The position numbers were made by a program, and so were the translations under genes. The notes under the pieces are model-generated. The model was not told where the DNA came from, did not search any database, and saw only the letters and a list, made by a program, of their open reading frames with translations. Positions 1-6,461 of a stretch of 26,366 nucleotides of DNA are shown piece after piece. The first letter of the stretch is position 1. The number at the start of each line of letters is the position of its first letter. The stretch lies in IMG/VR virus record IMGVR_UViG_3300029309_000300, positions 1-26,366 of that record. One strand, written 5' to 3'. The DNA comes from a virus.

Positions 1-453
1 CATCGTGATGGCGTCCGCCACAAGAAACTCTTTGTCTACCTCTACAGTGGCTTTCTTTTCTTTGTCTACCAAGAAGAAAAGATTACCCTTGTTGGAAGTG
101 TTTCCTGGATGCGTGTCAAGAAACTCCATGAGGTTTGGTTGATCAGGCCTCACAAAAAGCCTTCCGTCCTGAAAAATTACCGCCTCTCTTCTAGCAGAGT
201 CTGACTGTTCGTCCCTATAAATGCTTGGTTCATTCGGACAGTATCGGATTTCTCTTATGCTGTTTGAGTTTTTGTCAAACACGGTAATCCCGCTTTGTTG
301 CATCAAAAACACGGCACCTCGTTCGCCTTGAGTTTGATACTCTCTAATTTGATCTTTCGGGATGTCTCTTTGAATAGAGACTTTCTTTTTAGGTTGAGTC
401 GTTTTTTTTGTAGCGGGACGACCAGGTCCCCGCTTTGCGGTTGTAGTAGGCAT
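1..453 (-). CDS. Hypothetical basic-N-terminus protein, 3' end cut by window edge
   Basis: An open frame of 151 codons begins with ATG at 453 and runs off the left edge with no stop, so only the N-terminal part is visible. The first 25 residues are very basic and contain RGPGRPATKKTT, which resembles a loose AT-hook core (GRP flanked by basic residues). The remainder is mixed alpha/beta-like, with a LFVRPDQPNLMEFLDTHPGN segment that I associate only loosely with proteins encoded beside capsid genes in marine phages. The start has no Shine-Dalgarno sequence; the leader is AT-rich and follows a terminator-like hairpin at 484-506. It is the last visible gene of the leftward capsid block, so a structural or DNA-associated virion role is possible. 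Function is not recognised. Confidence 0.8.
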   Translation of the reverse strand, partial: MPTTTAKRGPGRPATKKTTQPKKKVSIQRDIPKDQIREYQTQGERGAVFLMQQSGITVFDKNSNSIREIRYCPNEPSIYRDEQSDSARREAVIFQDGRLFVRPDQPNLMEFLDTHPGNTSNKGNLFFLVDKEKKATVEVDKEFLVADAITM

Positions 454-483
454 TAAATTAAAATTTAAAAGTAAGAGTAAGAA

Positions 484-506
484 AGCGGGGGCTAAAGCCC
501 CACGCT
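484..506 (-). terminator. Intrinsic terminator-like hairpin after the gene at 523-921
   Basis: The core stem is GGGGC/GCCCC around a 4-nt loop, extended by an outer AGCG/CGCT stem with one bulged A. Read leftward, it is followed by a T-rich tail (TTTCTTACTCTTACTTTT). It lies between the stop of the small capsid-adjacent gene and the next start. This placement fits a rho-independent terminator for leftward transcripts. Confidence 0.65.
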
Positions 507-522
507 CAATTACCAGTGTTTA

Positions 523-921
523 TTAGCTAAAAGTAGCTCCAGACGTGGCTCCAAGGTCGGTTCCGAGGATACCAGTTCCATCTACAAATCCAGTCTCAGT
601 GCTCAACACGCACGCAGCCTCTCCCACGGCATCAAGAAGGATCTCATTATCACCCTTTTTGAGCGTGACAGAAGTTGCAGCTGCGCTCGCTCCATTTGCA
701 TTCAAGGAATCGCCATCAAGAAAATCAACGAAAAAAATCATGCCGTTGGGAGCCTGTACGTTCACCACGTGAGTGCATGCAGCGTCCGCCCCTTGAGCGT
801 CAATCTCGATTTCTCTTGAATTGACTATAAGGTTATGCGTAGCTGAGGTAGCGTCTGCAGCAATAGAAAGTGTTACGGTTTCAGACGCCGTCTCTGATAC
901 AAGAGGAAAAATATTTGCCAT
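523..921 (-). CDS. Small capsid-adjacent protein, possible decoration/head protein
   Basis: A 132-residue protein rich in Ala, Ser, Thr and Gly, with alternating hydrophobic residues that suggest a beta-sandwich. It has no signal peptide or membrane segment. It lies directly downstream of the probable major capsid gene (60-bp gap) and is bracketed by two GC-rich hairpins, one after the capsid stop and one after its own stop. That could give it its own transcript dosage. Small beta-rich proteins encoded right after the major capsid protein are often capsid decoration proteins, which is the main reason for the suggestion. No motif proves it. The ATG at 921 is the only good start. Confidence 0.75.
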   Translation of the reverse strand: MANIFPLVSETASETVTLSIAADATSATHNLIVNSREIEIDAQGADAACTHVVNVQAPNGMIFFVDFLDGDSLNANGASAAATSVTLKKGDNEILLDAVGEAACVLSTETGFVDGTGILGTDLGATSGATFS

Positions 922-944
922 ACTTATATGTGTTGCGAAGATTA

Positions 945-966
945 GGAAGGGGCCGAAGCCCCCTCC
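945..966 (-). terminator. UUCG-tetraloop hairpin just after the capsid gene
   Basis: Read leftward, the stem is GGAGGGGGC pairing with GCCCCTTCC (nine pairs, one G-U) around a TTCG loop, 15 nt past the capsid stop codon. There is no good T-run after it. It may be a weak terminator or an mRNA 3'-end stabiliser rather than a classical intrinsic terminator. Confidence 0.5.
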
Positions 967-981
967 TTCACTTCAGGTTAA

Positions 982-2394
982 TTACGTAAGGATGACGTGC
1001 TGGTTAGCAGCACGGGTGATCAGGTTGCACTCAGAACGGTAGTGGAACTTTGCAGTGTCCTTGTCGTTCGTCTTGAAACCAAGGACGCCACCGCCCTCAA
1101 CCCAGTGCTCCATCTCACGGCTGTATCCGTTCGTCTCCTTGTAGTTCATCTCCAGAGCAGGAGCCTTAACGCCAGTCTTGGCGTCAGCAACCGTAGTCAT
1201 CGGAACCATGGCTCCTTTGAACGGCTTGGAATCACCATAAGCTCCGAGCAAAGTCGGGTCGCTCATCAGTTTCCATCCGTGCTTGTGGAAGGTGTAACCA
1301 CCTCTGGTGAAGCTCTTAAAGCCAAGCTGAACGGCCATGTCGGCACTGTTCTGGAAGGCTCCGAACTGACCAGGCAGACCAGCAGTGGTCTGGGTAGCGA
1401 TACCAACAGCAAGCATGTCGTCGATAGCAAGAGAAGTCTTGCGGTCAACGTACATAGCGTACTCAGAGGGAGCGCCTTGCTTGTCAAGCTCGAAAATGAT
1501 CGTGTCAATGTCAGCAAAGCCAGCACCGTCACCAAAGGCTCCAGTGGTCGTGATTCCTCTACGAGAAACAGCCTGGAAGTAGCCTTCAGATCCAGCGATT
1601 TCGCCGCCACTGATAGCAATCTTATTATCTGTTGCAGTGTCAGCATCCTGAGCAAACAGCATCATCATCTCGCGCTGGTTCATGAAACGCTTCCGCGTGT
1701 CCATTTCACCCTTCACGTACCATCTGTAGTCGCCGTTACCGACGTTAATCCAACCGATGTTCGTGGCTTGAGAACCATTCACCTCGTAGGTTTCCTTGGT
1801 AATCAAGTACGGGTTAACGCGCTTCTTGACTTCCGTCTGGTAAAACTCAGTGGGTTGATTGGTTCCCTGAGCGTACACGTTTCCGATAATGATCAGCTCA
1901 GTCGCACTGTCCTCAGCCGTCAGGGTGTCGCCATCCATTCTGATAACATCAACTTCCTCGTTGTCATCGTCAAGGCCAGTAACAACCAGTCTCTGACCGC
2001 CAGGGGTCAAAAGAACGTCGTTCAATCTAACTGGCTTTGTAGTGGATTGATTCTCTCCGTCGTCGATGCTATAGTTAGCCACAGTAAAGTGACCAGTTGC
2101 ACCAGACGTGGTGTCCAATCCGCCGCCAGAAGCAATAGGAACCTTCTTGTGAAGGCGACCCTCCTCCCAGTACTGAACTTCGTCAGCGGTACCGCCAGAG
2201 CGGACAGCGCCAGTCAGCTGCAGAAAGCCAGTGATGCCTTGATCACCGAAGGTTTTGATGAGCAAGTCCCGATTATCGGGCTTGTTGTATTCGAGAAGTG
2301 ACCCAAGAGCCACGTAGTTGTCGGGAGTCATTTTCAGCGATGCACCGACATCACTGACGTTGGTACTCCCTTGTGTTGCGCCTATAGCACTCAT
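982..2394 (-). CDS. Probable major capsid protein
   Basis: A 470-residue protein without signal peptide, membrane segments or enzymatic motifs. It has the mixed alpha/beta, Gly/Thr/Asp-rich composition typical of phage coat proteins. The assignment rests mainly on context: it follows an acidic, Gln/Glu-rich scaffold-like protein by 27 bp and lies in the same leftward block as portal and terminase. Its length fits HK97-fold capsid proteins of large Bacteroidota phages (roughly 450-520 aa). N-terminal features include a helical-looking stretch (MTPDNYVALGSLLEYNK, residues about 22-38). Codon use is notably more GC-rich than in the fibre genes, as expected for a highly expressed gene. A different virion protein is possible, but no other gene here fits the capsid role better. 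The strongest uncertainty is the lack of a motif I can point to. Confidence 0.8.
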   Translation of the reverse strand: MSAIGATQGSTNVSDVGASLKMTPDNYVALGSLLEYNKPDNRDLLIKTFGDQGITGFLQLTGAVRSGGTADEVQYWEEGRLHKKVPIASGGGLDTTSGATGHFTVANYSIDDGENQSTTKPVRLNDVLLTPGGQRLVVTGLDDDNEEVDVIRMDGDTLTAEDSATELIIIGNVYAQGTNQPTEFYQTEVKKRVNPYLITKETYEVNGSQATNIGWINVGNGDYRWYVKGEMDTRKRFMNQREMMMLFAQDADTATDNKIAISGGEIAGSEGYFQAVSRRGITTTGAFGDGAGFADIDTIIFELDKQGAPSEYAMYVDRKTSLAIDDMLAVGIATQTTAGLPGQFGAFQNSADMAVQLGFKSFTRGGYTFHKHGWKLMSDPTLLGAYGDSKPFKGAMVPMTTVADAKTGVKAPALEMNYKETNGYSREMEHWVEGGGVLGFKTNDKDTAKFHYRSECNLITRAANQHVILT

Positions 2395-2421
2395 AATTTC
2401 TTATTGTAAAAGTTTTTTGTT

Positions 2422-3486
2422 TCAAAAGGACCAAGTGGTATCGCCCCCCAACGCTTGTCTTAGTTGCGCTGAAAGACTATCCTCCTGGGTTTGTCCACCT
2501 TGATTTGGGGTCTGAACTTGTACGTTGGCTGCTTGATTCACGAGACCTTTTTGACCGTCTGCCATACCTTGTTTGTAGACAGATTGAACGATCTGTTCCA
2601 TGTTGTCGATCACGGCTCTGTGAACATTCAGCTTGTCGTAGTCCCAGCTCCCATCCTGTTGGACGTAAGGATCAAAGAACTCGTCAAGGCGAGTGTTTTT
2701 CTCTACAAGATTAGATCTGTAGTTGTCGTCCAATCCGAAAGTGAAGCTCTTTCCGTTACCGAGTTCAAACTCAACACCTTCAAAGGCTTCTGTTTCAAAC
2801 CTCATGGACTCCATCCACTGATCGTCTAATAGAGGCTGATCATCTCCACTCTCACTTGCCTCAGGTGCGGCGTACTTCTCTCGAAGCCCGTCGATACTCT
2901 GACGTGCGTTTTGAGCGTCGATTTTCAGTTGCAACTGCGAGAGTTTCACCTCATCCTCTGTATGCAGATCAGGATCGAGCTTGTACTTGCTGTTCATCAG
3001 CGTGGCTACCTCCTCTTGAGACAGGTTCGGGTACTCAGAGTTCATTTGAACCTGAATGGCAGTCATATCATCCATTTCGGAAGGGTTGAGCTGCTGGTAC
3101 ACGAACCAGTCCTGCGGGGAACGTCCAGTTTCTTGAACAAACTCCGCAATAGCAGATATCCGTTCGTCAAGTTCGCTCTCTTGTTGCGGACTTCCGAGAA
3201 GAGAATCGAAAGATTCGATCTGGGTACCTAGCCTTTCGCTTAGGTATTCCAGGACGGCACCTTCCATTTCTTGCTCGGAGTAATCTTCAGTATCTTGTTG
3301 TTGAGTTTCTTCCGTTGAAGTCTCTACCTCTTGAGTCTGTTCGGGGATCTCCGACACAACCTCTGTTGGCTCTGTTTCCTGAGTCTGCTGCTCCTGCTGC
3401 ATAGCGGCCTGAACCTCAGCCTCGTCTACAAAAGTGAAGGAAGGAGTTTCCTGACCTTCTGTAGGGTTAACTTGTTGATCTTCCAT
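2422..3486 (-). CDS. Scaffold-like acidic protein upstream of capsid
   Basis: A 354-residue protein, strongly acidic and Gln/Glu-rich over residues 1-75 (many EETQ, EQEQ and TEE runs) and then mainly helical. The C-terminus is Gln-rich and ends in a short helix (LSAQLRQALGGD). An acidic, disordered-then-helical protein immediately before the major capsid gene is the usual place and build of a phage scaffolding protein, which directs procapsid assembly and is lost from mature heads. I see no protease motif (no Ser-His-Asp pattern), so a fused maturation protease is unlikely. The start ATG at 3486 is preceded by the promoter-like box TATATTTGC (3500-3508). Confidence is good for a real gene and moderate for scaffold. 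Confidence 0.75.
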   Translation of the reverse strand: MEDQQVNPTEGQETPSFTFVDEAEVQAAMQQEQQTQETEPTEVVSEIPEQTQEVETSTEETQQQDTEDYSEQEMEGAVLEYLSERLGTQIESFDSLLGSPQQESELDERISAIAEFVQETGRSPQDWFVYQQLNPSEMDDMTAIQVQMNSEYPNLSQEEVATLMNSKYKLDPDLHTEDEVKLSQLQLKIDAQNARQSIDGLREKYAAPEASESGDDQPLLDDQWMESMRFETEAFEGVEFELGNGKSFTFGLDDNYRSNLVEKNTRLDEFFDPYVQQDGSWDYDKLNVHRAVIDNMEQIVQSVYKQGMADGQKGLVNQAANVQVQTPNQGGQTQEDSLSAQLRQALGGDTTWSF

Positions 3487-3499
3487 AAATTAAATTTTA

Positions 3500-3508
3500 G
3501 CAAATATA
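3500..3508 (-). promoter_or_regulatory. Bacteroidota-type -7 box (TATATTTGC) before scaffold-like gene
   Basis: Read leftward the sequence is TATATTTGC, matching the TAnnTTTG -7 consensus of Bacteroidota sigma factors. It ends 13 nt before the ATG at 3486. I see no clear TTTG -33 element. The same nine bases recur before four other starts in this window. Confidence 0.5.
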
Positions 3509-3516
3509 GTTAGGGA

Positions 3517-3720
3517 TTACTTCCCTTTTTTAGCCCTTATTTTAGCTGCTTCTTTACGTCCAAAGTCGCTCTTCACTCTAGCCATAGCCCAGGCGTGTTG
3601 AGAAACTTTGGGTCTGTTTCCAGAACTCATGTATGCCGCAAGGCCCCTTCTATACACCTCTTTTTGAGCTGCACTAAGCCCTGCCATGCCCCCTTTCTTG
3701 TACTTTTTTACTGGCTTCAT
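3517..3720 (-). CDS. Small basic KYKKGG-motif protein
   Basis: A 67-residue, very basic protein. It begins MKPVKKYKKGGMAG, sharing the K-Y-x-x-G-G module with proteins at 3911-4111, 4576-4872 and 25051-25296. Residues 15-67 look helical and Arg/Lys-rich (YRRGLAAYMSS, then RKEAAKIRAKKGK at the end). Its start overlaps the stop of the preceding gene as ATGA, so translation is probably coupled. Function is not known. High charge, small size and position in the structural block suggest a nucleic-acid-binding or minor virion component. Confidence 0.75.
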   Translation of the reverse strand: MKPVKKYKKGGMAGLSAAQKEVYRRGLAAYMSSGNRPKVSQHAWAMARVKSDFGRKEAAKIRAKKGK

Positions 3721-3914
3721 ATCCTGTCTCTTCTTTTCATTAGCGACTTGAGCCTCGCTTCCACTGCTGGAGGAAACCCTTTCTTTTTTCTTTTTGCGGC
3801 TGTCCCTCTGTGCTTTTTGTAGATGTTGCTGATTTCAGTCATCAGCCTTTTTCTTTCACCTACGTTAGCACTACCAGTGGTGTACTTAGGGTTAAACTTT
3901 TTTTTACCCATCAT
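3717..3914 (-). CDS. Small basic hypothetical protein
   Basis: A 65-residue Lys/Arg-rich protein. It starts MMGKKKFNPKY and continues with a helical basic segment (ERKRLMTEISNIYKKHRG) and two further basic patches (AAKRKKKGF, LKSLMKRRDRI). It overlaps both neighbours by four bases (ATGA at each end), so it is part of a tightly coupled run of small genes. I do not recognise the family. It might bind nucleic acid or pack with DNA in the head, but that is inference from charge and context only. Confidence 0.7.
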   Translation of the reverse strand: MMGKKKFNPKYTTGSANVGERKRLMTEISNIYKKHRGTAAKRKKKGFPPAVEARLKSLMKRRDRI

Positions 3915-4111
3915 CCTTTAGGGTGATTAGCTTGCTTGAACTTAGCTTGCTTGAGAGCCCCAGGGTGAGGCTTGTAATCCCCCTTCATCAAGTAGTAGCG
4001 ACCTTGCTCTTCCATCCAGTGAAAGCCTTTAGGAGGGTCAACCATAACTGTCTTGTTAAAGATTTCAAGCTTTGGAGCCTTACCGCCTTTTTGATACTTA
4101 ACTGCTTTCAT
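3911..4111 (-). CDS. Small basic KYQKGGK-motif protein
   Basis: A 66-residue protein starting MKAVKYQKGGKAP, with the shared K-Y-x-x-G-G-K module at residues 5-11. The rest includes a short beta-like stretch (LEIFNKTVMVDPPKGFHWMEEQGRYYLMKGDYKPHP, positions about 15-50) and a Lys-rich tail. The 'PPKGFHWMEEQGRYYLMKG' segment looks like a small folded unit with aromatic residues, unlike the purely basic neighbours. The start ATG shares one base with the upstream stop (TAATG), and the stop overlaps the next gene (ATGA). Function is unknown. Confidence 0.75.
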   Translation of the reverse strand: MKAVKYQKGGKAPKLEIFNKTVMVDPPKGFHWMEEQGRYYLMKGDYKPHPGALKQAKFKQANHPKG

Positions 4112-4371
4112 TATCCGAAGTATGCCATGATTGACCCCTCATCGAGCACAACCTCCGTAAATCTTCCGTATATGGTGCATCCAGCAGGAATAGCGACAGC
4201 ATTGGTAGGTTTATCAAATCCGCTTTCAACTGCTGTGGATGAGTCCAGCTTCGCAGCTGCAAGGGCGGTGATAGCAACCACGGTTTTCCCGCTGGGAATT
4301 GTAATCGATCCAGTTCCTGTTGCAAAAGCAGATCCCAGCTGACCGAATGCGACTTGGCTAGTATTATTCAT
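4111..4371 (-). CDS. Small beta-rich virion-associated protein (unknown function)
   Basis: An 86-residue protein with alternating hydrophobic residues and a C-terminus of the type IPAGCTIYGRFTEVVLDEG...YFG. That ending recurs, as I remember it, in small proteins within marine phage structural clusters. The composition (Gly, Thr, Ser, Ala) suggests a compact beta-sandwich. It has no signal peptide. It overlaps the TM/coiled-coil gene upstream by ATGA and shares a TAATG junction with the downstream gene. A decoration or adaptor role is possible but not shown. Confidence 0.75.
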   Translation of the reverse strand: MNNTSQVAFGQLGSAFATGTGSITIPSGKTVVAITALAAAKLDSSTAVESGFDKPTNAVAIPAGCTIYGRFTEVVLDEGSIMAYFG

Positions 4372-4574
4372 GTTACTTTGTTTTTAGCTAGGAGAAGCTT
4401 GATCTCCTGTATGTCTTCAAGAAGCTGTTTTATGTTTTGCTTGAGCTCCCCGTTGTCAGCCTCTATGACCCCCACTCTAGCCTTTAGGCTAGTGTAATCG
4501 TTTTGAAACTTGACCCACATCCCTATAAGTGCCCCGACTATGCTAAGCAGTTCAAATTGAGTTAGCGCATCCAT
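4368..4574 (-). CDS. Small membrane-anchored coiled-coil protein (holin-like candidate)
   Basis: A 68-residue protein with one hydrophobic segment at about residues 8-24 (ELLSIVGALIGMWVKF) followed by a coiled-coil-like helix (residues 30-64, heptads of I/L with K/E/Q). This is the build of small phage membrane proteins such as holin accessory or spanin-like proteins. The lone segment and C-terminal coiled coil partly resemble XhlA-type hemolysin accessory proteins, with the order of the parts reversed. The candidate endolysin lies about 19.5 kb away at 24020-24487, so a lysis cassette is not evident here. It is translationally coupled to the next gene (ATGA). The specific role is uncertain. 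Confidence 0.7.
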   Translation of the reverse strand: MDALTQFELLSIVGALIGMWVKFQNDYTSLKARVGVIEADNGELKQNIKQLLEDIQEIKLLLAKNKVT

Positions 4575-4575
4575 A

Positions 4576-4872
4576 TCAACAGTTCCATTTTCTTAGTGCA
4601 AGAGCCTTTCTAGTAGGCTTTCCGTTTGGTTTTCTCATTGGCCCTTTTACTCCTTTCATTCTGGCGCAAAAGCTTTTTCTTCTCTTCGCAGCTTTACTTC
4701 CAGGTTTTAGCTTTGAAGGCTTTGTAGTAACAGCCATTTTGAGATTACTCCCAGTCTCTCTGTTGTACTTAGCTATTCCAGCCCTTGTAAGCCCTCCTTT
4801 TTTCTTGTCTTTGTGAACCCCCATTTTGAGTTTCACTCTCCCTCCCCTCTTATAGCACTTACAGGCTTTCAT
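4576..4872 (-). CDS. Conserved small basic Cys-containing phage protein (DUF6321-like)
   Basis: A 98-residue basic protein. The N-terminus MKACKCYKRGGRVK is a Cys-bearing variant of the KYxxGG module. The core contains KKGGLTRAGIAKYNRETGSN, then RRKSFCARMKGVKGPM, and the end is PTRKALALRKWNC. I recognise this pattern as a small family common in marine phages, probably the one called DUF6321, though I could not check the name. Four conserved-looking Cys (C4, C6, C69 and the C-terminal one) might bind a metal, but spacing alone does not prove it. Its ATG lies only 4 nt from a TATATTTGC promoter-like box, so leaderless expression is possible. Function is not established. Confidence 0.8.
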   Translation of the reverse strand: MKACKCYKRGGRVKLKMGVHKDKKKGGLTRAGIAKYNRETGSNLKMAVTTKPSKLKPGSKAAKRRKSFCARMKGVKGPMRKPNGKPTRKALALRKWNC

Positions 4873-4876
4873 TGAT

Positions 4877-4885
4877 GCAAATATA
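4877..4885 (-). promoter_or_regulatory. Bacteroidota-type -7 box (TATATTTGC) before the small basic gene cluster
   Basis: Read leftward, TATATTTGC ends 4 nt before the ATG at 4872. If transcription starts the usual few bases past the box, the mRNA would begin at or very near the start codon. This box would drive the run of small genes from 4872 to 3517. Confidence 0.55.
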
Positions 4886-4894
4886 GATAATAAA

Positions 4895-5146
4895 TCAAGG
4901 CTTTATTCCGTACTCCCCAGGATCCAAACTATAATCAATCTCCTTTCCATTTTCACCTATATAGGTAAAGTTTGTTTTTTGATCTAACTCCATGCTTTGA
5001 TACGTTGCCATATACTCTCCGTCTTCGATGACGCAGTCTTCTAGGGTCTCTTGATCAAAACAAAAACAGAAGTTAGGACACCTGTTGTCTTTCCACTCTT
5101 GCATCAAATCTTCATTTGATGTTACAGAAACTTTATAACTAGCCAT
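4895..5146 (-). CDS. Hypothetical small acidic protein
   Basis: An 83-residue acidic protein with Cys residues clustered as CPNFCFCFDQETLEDC (about residues 23-38), followed by a beta-like region with many Tyr and Asp/Glu. The Cys cluster C-x(3)-C-x-C-x(9)-C could hold a metal or simply be coincidental. It has no signal peptide or membrane segment. It sits just downstream of the RCC1-like propeller gene (13-bp gap) and before the small basic gene cluster. I do not recognise it. Confidence 0.7.
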   Translation of the reverse strand: MASYKVSVTSNEDLMQEWKDNRCPNFCFCFDQETLEDCVIEDGEYMATYQSMELDQKTNFTYIGENGKEIDYSLDPGEYGIKP

Positions 5147-5159
5147 GTTTTATTTGTTG

Positions 5160-6461
5160 TTAAGCAGATTGAGTAGACACAAGAACAGTCTCTCCGCCAG
5201 AGCTAGTTCCGCCCTTGTAGGTTATAGCCATGTCAGTAATGGTAGGTGTTATGTCATTGCCCTTCAGCATGGTATTAATAGTAACCCACGTGTTTACCCC
5301 AGGGGCTGGACTAGACCCACTCCCCATAAAACCGTTAGTAAATGAGTTGTTCCAGTTAGCATACCAAGCGTTGTTCTTTTTTGCAAATATCAATTCCGAC
5401 CCACTTGAACTGTTGTTGGCTATGACTCTTAGTTCTTGATAGTCGCTATCGGTACCTACCTGACTGTATGTTCTATTTGTTACGCTTCCCCTGATGTCGT
5501 AATAACTGCTGCTTGAAGTAGACGCATATAAAGTGCCATCCGTTTTAATACAGTAAGAAACAACCCTCCCTCGAACGGGAGTTTCCCAGTCTGTGTCGCT
5601 TCCTATTTGAACTGGATAGCTGCTATCGGACGTATTACCCTGACCCAAAGCCCCGTAGTTTGCGTCACCCATAGCAAAGAACTTTCCGCTCTTAGTCACT
5701 ACGAGGGTTGCATTGTACCCTACATCAACCTTAGAAATAGTTTCTGACCAGTTTGTGCTTGCGTCGGACTTAACTCTAGTCCACGGCTTTGTAGTTCCGC
5801 TTGTAGTTCCAAGTCCAGTTCTACCATATTGATTGTAACCGCAAGTGTATAAATATTCAGATCCAGAAGACCCTTTTGTGGCAAACATAGTAGATGGGTA
5901 TGGGGGCCAACCAAATATATCTATCCAATCCGTATCAGACTGAAACTGTTTCCACCCATAGCTAGATATAGTCGTACTTTGACCCGTGTGGCTGCTGGAC
6001 GCATACAACCCAATGCTTCCACACCACCAAAGAGTTCCGTCGTTTTTGATTGCCCAACAGCCTGACGAATGAGGAGCAAACTTAGATACGTTAGTTAAAC
6101 ACTCTACTAGCTTGTATGGCTCATTTCCAGTCCCCGTTATAGATCGGCCCATGTAGGCCTGATTTGTATACCCCATGCTATACAGCTTGTCGTCACTAGA
6201 CAAGGCATATAGGTGATACTGATTTAACTTCATCCTGACTATATCAGTTCTAGATGAAATCTGAGCTTTATATAGAGCCACTGCCTGACCTGCAAATATT
6301 TCGTCTGCATCGGGCACCCTGTTGTTAAACCCCCCTGCTTCAAAGTACAATACGCCATCATCAGACTCTGATACTCCGCTTGATCCCGAAGGCACTGTTT
6401 GACCGTTTATTGATGAAATATCCGCCATTTCAATTCCGTTGTAGCTGCTTATGTCTGGCAT
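5160..6461 (-). CDS. RCC1-type beta-propeller virion/fibre protein
   Basis: A 433-residue protein. The first 25 residues hold two DISSxNG units (DISSYNGIEM, DISSINGQTV), probably an attachment module. From about residue 80, RCC1-type repeats follow, each of the form 'A-xx-DGxLYxxGxNxxGxLGxG': LYALSSDDKLYSMGY (84-98), CWAIKNDGTLWWCG (135-148), YLYTCGYNQYGRTGLG (203-218), LVVTKSGKFFAMGDANYGALGQGN (253-276) and CIKTDGTLYA (304-313). RCC1 repeats build seven-bladed propellers that bind proteins or other ligands. Here it is the last protein of the fibre cassette and shares a TAATG junction with the upstream fibre gene, so receptor binding or fibre-tip function is likely. It carries no enzymatic motif. 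Confidence in the repeat fold is good; the role is inferred. Confidence 0.85.
   Translation of the reverse strand: MPDISSYNGIEMADISSINGQTVPSGSSGVSESDDGVLYFEAGGFNNRVPDADEIFAGQAVALYKAQISSRTDIVRMKLNQYHLYALSSDDKLYSMGYTNQAYMGRSITGTGNEPYKLVECLTNVSKFAPHSSGCWAIKNDGTLWWCGSIGLYASSSHTGQSTTISSYGWKQFQSDTDWIDIFGWPPYPSTMFATKGSSGSEYLYTCGYNQYGRTGLGTTSGTTKPWTRVKSDASTNWSETISKVDVGYNATLVVTKSGKFFAMGDANYGALGQGNTSDSSYPVQIGSDTDWETPVRGRVVSYCIKTDGTLYASTSSSSYYDIRGSVTNRTYSQVGTDSDYQELRVIANNSSSGSELIFAKKNNAWYANWNNSFTNGFMGSGSSPAPGVNTWVTINTMLKGNDITPTITDMAITYKGGTSSGGETVLVSTQSA

Noticed and set aside
997-2301. 434-codon open frame on the plus strand opposite the capsid gene
   Set aside because: It is the mirror of the highly biased capsid coding sequence and has no recognisable domain. 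The minus-strand gene fits the context better.
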